DNA of 8,119 bases from JBBRCX01 sp038204465. Lineage in GTDB: Bacteria > Planctomycetota > Phycisphaerae > Tepidisphaerales > Tepidisphaeraceae. Positions 5,884 to 8,119 of the stretch are shown here, in pieces. Below the pieces are notes generated by a model, which saw nothing but the letters and a program-made list of their open reading frames with translations, searched no databases and was not told the origin of the DNA. Made by a program: the position numbers and the translations under genes. The first letter of the stretch is position 1. The number at the start of each line of letters is the position of its first letter. Where the stretch lies: assembly GCA_038204465.1 (NCBI GenBank), contig JBBRCX010000155.1:1-8119 (forward strand), read 5' to 3'.

Positions 5884-7041
5884 ATGCCCAACTCGATTAC
5901 ACCAGCCGATTCCCCCGCCATAGCGGTCGTGTTGCCGCCTACTGAGCTTCCCAGGCTCAAGTTCAATGGCAGTGATCGCTTCCTTCGCGAGCTTCGGCGA
6001 CGCGTCGACGCCTACTTCGAACGCACCGGACGCCGCCGCCGCGACTGCCCGAAAATGTACTTCAAGACCGCGACGATCCTCGCCTGGTTCGTCTCCGTCT
6101 ACCTGCTGCTTCTCCTCCTCCCCATGAGCTGGTGGGCGGTGCTTCCCCTCGCTGTGCTGCTGGGGCTTTCGATGGCGGCCATCGGCTTCAATATCCAGCA
6201 CGACGGCGGCCACAATGGATACTCCGAGCGCCCGTGGGTCAACCGGATTGCCGCGCTCACACTCGACCTCATCGGCGGCAGCTCCTACCTCTGGGACTGG
6301 AAGCACAACTCGATGCATCACACCTATCCCAACATCAGCGGCTACGACGATGACATCGCGATCGGCTTCCTCGGCCGCCTCTCGCCGCATCAGCGGCGTT
6401 ATCCGTTCCACCGCCTCCAGGGCATCTATCTGTGGATGCTCTACGGCTTCCTCGCCATCAAGTGGCATCTCTTCGACGACTTTTACAACCTGGCCATCGG
6501 TCGAATCGGCGCCCACAGGATCCCCCGGCCGCGCGGGAAAGACCTACTCGTGTTCATCGGTGGCAAGCTGGTCTTTTTCTCGCTCGCGTTTGTCGTTCCG
6601 ATGCTGCTCCATCCCGTGTGGGCCGTGCTGAGCGTCTATGCCATCGCGGCGTTTGTGACCGGCGTCGTGCTCAGCGTCGTCTTCCAACTCGCTCACTGCG
6701 TCGAGGGCGCCGACTTCCCCGTACCCGAGCAGATCGCTGAGGGTGCGGCGCGAATGTCGACGGAATGGGCCGTGCATCAGGTGCAGACCACGGTGGATTT
6801 CGCCCGCGGCAACCGAGTCCTCTGCTGGTTCCTCGGCGGGCTCAATTTCCAGATCGAACACCACCTGTTCCACAAGATCTGCCACGTCCATTACCCCGCG
6901 CTCTCCAAGGTCGTCGAAGAGGCCTGCCGCGAATTCGGCGTCCGCTACGACGCCAACAAGACGCTGCTCGCCGCCGTCGCCTCCCATTTCCGCTGGCTGG
7001 TCGCCATGGGAAGGCCCAGCGCAATGGCCGAGCCCACCTGA
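5884..7041 (+). CDS. Membrane fatty acid desaturase (front-end/linoleoyl-CoA desaturase type)
   Basis: A 385-residue di-iron membrane desaturase that inserts a double bond into an acyl chain using O2 and an electron donor. All three histidine boxes are intact: HDGGH (106-110), HNSMHH (141-146) and QIEHH (323-327). A further conserved His271 lies in FQLAHCVEGADFP. The Gln in the third box, and the sequence around it (NFQIEHHLFHKICHVHYPAL, 321-340), are the mark of the delta-5/delta-6 'front-end' branch. No fused cytochrome b5 domain is present, so a separate ferredoxin or cytochrome must supply electrons. Hydrophobic membrane segments lie around 61-80, 84-103, 178-195, 223-242 and 245-268. Length and start (strong Shine-Dalgarno) are normal. 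It is transcribed alone, divergent from the AsmA-like gene. Regiospecificity and whether the substrate is acyl-CoA or acyl-lipid cannot be read from sequence. Confidence 0.92.
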   Translation: MPNSITPADSPAIAVVLPPTELPRLKFNGSDRFLRELRRRVDAYFERTGRRRRDCPKMYFKTATILAWFVSVYLLLLLLPMSWWAVLPLAVLLGLSMAAIGFNIQHDGGHNGYSERPWVNRIAALTLDLIGGSSYLWDWKHNSMHHTYPNISGYDDDIAIGFLGRLSPHQRRYPFHRLQGIYLWMLYGFLAIKWHLFDDFYNLAIGRIGAHRIPRPRGKDLLVFIGGKLVFFSLAFVVPMLLHPVWAVLSVYAIAAFVTGVVLSVVFQLAHCVEGADFPVPEQIAEGAARMSTEWAVHQVQTTVDFARGNRVLCWFLGGLNFQIEHHLFHKICHVHYPALSKVVEEACREFGVRYDANKTLLAAVASHFRWLVAMGRPSAMAEPT

Positions 7042-7062
7042 CCGTCCCGCAAGCTTCGCTGT

Positions 7063-7079
7063 GCGGTGCCGGACACCGC
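7063..7079 (+). terminator. Hairpin just after the desaturase, possible terminator
   Basis: GCGGTG and CACCGC form a perfect 6-base-pair stem around the 5-base loop CCGGA, 21 bases after the desaturase stop. There is no T run, so intrinsic termination would be weak; it may instead protect the 3' end of the transcript. Confidence 0.3.
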
Positions 7080-7208
7080 CGGATCCTCAGCGGCCAGGTC
7101 ATTGAACGGTTCAAAGCGGTCCGTGCGACATCCGCCAGCTTGCGCGCGACACAATTCCAAGTCCGCGCTGATATAAAACCTGTTTCCCAGCCCAAAAACC
7201 CATGCGCA

Positions 7209-7245
7209 CCCCATCCGATCCCCATCGCCGCCCCATCCCCTCCCC
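7209..7245 (-). other. G-quadruplex motif (five G4 tracts) on the minus strand
   Basis: The plus strand has five runs of exactly four C, at 7209-7212, 7220-7223, 7231-7234, 7237-7240 and 7242-7245. The gaps are 7, 7, 2 and 1 bases. On the minus strand this is five G4 tracts with every loop within the usual limit of 7, a textbook quadruplex motif. The C-rich strand could form an i-motif. It lies about 170 bases after the desaturase stop, on its template strand. Confidence 0.75.
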
Positions 7246-7562
7246 ATCCGTCGACCATCCACCCTCCATCGAATCCCCATGAATCTCCCACCGCCCACCC
7301 ACCGCGCCCCCGAGAACCCGCCACCGCACGCCCGACGCCTGACCAACCGATGCCATCCGCTCGCCAGCCGCTCACCATAAACCGACCACCGCGAAACCGC
7401 TCGACCGCCGACGCCATTCCACTCGCAGCCGCACGCGGGTACAATCCTTCATACAAATGACTCTGATCTAAATACGAACACACCCCGAACGCGAAGGCGG
7501 AGTAACCTACCATCCAAGCGTCGAGGCGGAACAGCCCGAACAGCGGGGGCTCGAACTCTCAG

Positions 7563-7622
7563 ATTCAGAAGGGGGTCGAGATTCAGAAGGGGGTCATTCA
7601 GAAGGGCATTCAGAAGGGGGTC
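7563..7622 (+). repeat. Four direct repeats of ATTCAGAAGGGGGTC
   Basis: Full 15-base copies lie at 7563-7577, 7581-7595 and 7608-7622, and a truncated 11-base copy (ATTCAGAAGGG) at 7596-7606. Spacers are GAG, none and a single C. The array ends about 20 bases before the transposase stop codon, so it probably belongs to, or grew at, the end of that insertion sequence. The irregular spacing does not fit a CRISPR array. Confidence 0.85.
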
Positions 7623-7626
7623 GGGA

Positions 7627-7646
7627 GTTAATGGCATTAAGTTAAC
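7627..7646. repeat. TTAA-rich palindrome overlapping the transposase stop
   Basis: The 20 bases GTTAATGGCATTAAGTTAAC contain two overlapping inverted repeats. TTAAT/ATTAA pairs around GGC, and an outer GTTAA/TTAAC pair spans the whole. The transposase TAA falls within it (7642-7644). It may be part of the terminal inverted repeat of the insertion sequence, but the other end lies outside the window, so this cannot be tested here. Confidence 0.5.
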
Positions 7647-8119
7647 CCATTTTGCTCCGCATTTTCAGGGCTTTTCGCAATACGTCTCTCGGTTTGTTCA
7701 TCAGGTCGTACTGCTTGGGCCGACGCTTGCGGCAACGCGGCTCGAGGCGGTGGGGTCGCGCGGGGTTGATCAGCAGATCGGGCAGACGATCCCCCGGCCG
7801 CGCGTGTCGCATCCACTTCAGCGCGTCGGCGAAGCTGATGCGCGATGCCGGCACCTGCTGTCGCTGTGCCGCCTGGAGCATCACCACGCGTACCAGGTTG
7901 TAGACCAGGCAGAAGACCGCCAGTTCCTTGCGCACGCCGACTTCGGTTTTGCAGCGCAGCACGTCCATGCCCATGGTGGTCTTGAGGTGACGGATGTTGC
8001 TCTCGACGTCCCAGCGACGCAGGCGCAGCTCGATGAGCTCGTCGGCCGGGTAGAGAACCGGGTCGAGCAGCGTGGTGAGGATGGTGACGGTGATGCGCTG
8101 TCGCTTGCCCAGCCGCACG
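7642..8119 (-). CDS. IS4-family DDE transposase, C-terminal part, start beyond window
   Basis: The 159 visible codons are the C-terminal portion of a DDE (RNase H-fold) transposase of the IS4 type. TILTTLLDPVLYPADELIEL is followed by RRWDVESNIRHLKTTMGMDV. This carries the family's R-E-K signature, in which the Glu of DVESNIRHLK is the third catalytic residue. RCKTEVGVRKELAVFCLVYN and LVRVVML follow, the usual helical segment after the catalytic core. The C-terminal tail is basic (RKRRPKQYDLM, KPRDVLRKALKMRSK). The first two catalytic Asp residues lie beyond the right edge, so intactness cannot be judged. The stop lies inside a TTAA-rich palindrome and beside a cluster of short direct repeats, which probably mark one end of the element. 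Confidence 0.9.
   Translation of the reverse strand, partial: VRLGKRQRITVTILTTLLDPVLYPADELIELRLRRWDVESNIRHLKTTMGMDVLRCKTEVGVRKELAVFCLVYNLVRVVMLQAAQRQQVPASRISFADALKWMRHARPGDRLPDLLINPARPHRLEPRCRKRRPKQYDLMNKPRDVLRKALKMRSKMG
7642..8119 (-). mobile_element. Insertion sequence of IS4 family, partial
   Basis: The transposase gene and the flanking palindrome and repeats (7563-7646) indicate one end of an insertion sequence that continues past the window. The exact boundary and target duplication cannot be fixed without the other end; the given left limit is the stop codon of the transposase. Confidence 0.6.

Larger units (their letters stand above)
7042..7562. other. Gene-free, strongly C-rich stretch after the desaturase
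   Basis: About 520 bases with no recognisable gene. The middle (roughly 7180-7380) is very C-rich and G-poor on the plus strand, made of degenerate CCCAT, CCATC and CCACC units. Frames stay open on both strands, but the products are low-complexity (Pro/His/Ser-rich on plus, Gly/Trp/Met/Asp-rich on minus) and have no start signals. The part from 7450 to 7562 has ordinary composition, and I see nothing in it. Confidence 0.6.

Noticed and set aside
6842..7513. Minus-strand Gly/Trp/Met-rich frame that resembles a glycine-rich repeat protein
   Set aside because: The apparent repeats come from the C-rich low-complexity DNA, there is no credible start, and half of it is antisense to the desaturase.
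7540..7565. tRNA-like T-loop (GTTCGAGCCC on the minus strand)
   Set aside because: The flanking bases do not pair into a T stem, and no anticodon or acceptor stem can be drawn around it.
7563..7622. CRISPR array
   Set aside because: Repeats are only 15 bases, spacers are 0 to 3 bases, and no cas gene is present.
7449..7637. Minus-strand frame with repeated DPLLN
   Set aside because: The peptide repeat is only the translation of the ATTCAGAAGGGGGTC DNA repeat, whose uneven spacing and truncated copy do not suggest coding selection.

Overview
The window is GC-rich bacterial chromosome from an organism that sorts exported proteins with a PEP-CTERM/exosortase system. That signal, the AsmA-like protein and the style of the transposase fit a Gram-negative environmental bacterium. 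Planctomycetota (Phycisphaerae-like) is my best guess, but this is inference from gene content and no marker gene is present to prove it.

Layout. On the minus strand at the left edge lie a VOC/glyoxalase-fold protein (cut by the window start) and a DUF1003 two-helix membrane protein just upstream of it. Next comes about 540 bases with no convincing gene, holding a doubtful 79-residue frame and a hairpin. It is followed by a small minus-strand membrane protein of unknown function (1690-2112). Upstream of that is a 31-codon frame (2181-2276) that joins the first strand of a response-regulator receiver domain directly to its last helix. I read it as an internally deleted receiver gene. Divergent from it, on the plus strand, is a secreted trypsin-like serine protease with a C-terminal PEP-CTERM anchor (2498-3478).

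A minus-strand cluster runs from 5646 to 3501: an AsmA-like protein, a nitroreductase and a DNA-3-methyladenine glycosylase I gene (tag), separated by only 14 and 17 bases. The tag reading frame is broken three times, so it is a pseudogene or carries assembly errors. Divergent from this cluster is an intact plus-strand fatty acid desaturase with all three histidine boxes (5884-7041), a strong Shine-Dalgarno sequence and a small hairpin in its leader.

The right end is a 600-base gene-free stretch. It holds a strongly C-rich block with a textbook G-quadruplex motif on the minus strand, then four copies of an ATTCAGAAGGG(GG)(TC) direct repeat and a TTAA-rich palindrome. These abut the 3' end of an IS4-family transposase that runs off the window.

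How they work together: the genes do not form one pathway. The AsmA-like protein (envelope), the desaturase (membrane lipid) and the PEP-CTERM protease (surface) all concern the cell envelope, but only the AsmA/nitroreductase/tag group looks co-transcribed. I do not see a clear new defence or biosynthetic system. The best leads are the miniature receiver gene, the decayed tag gene and the repeat/G-quadruplex region beside the transposase.
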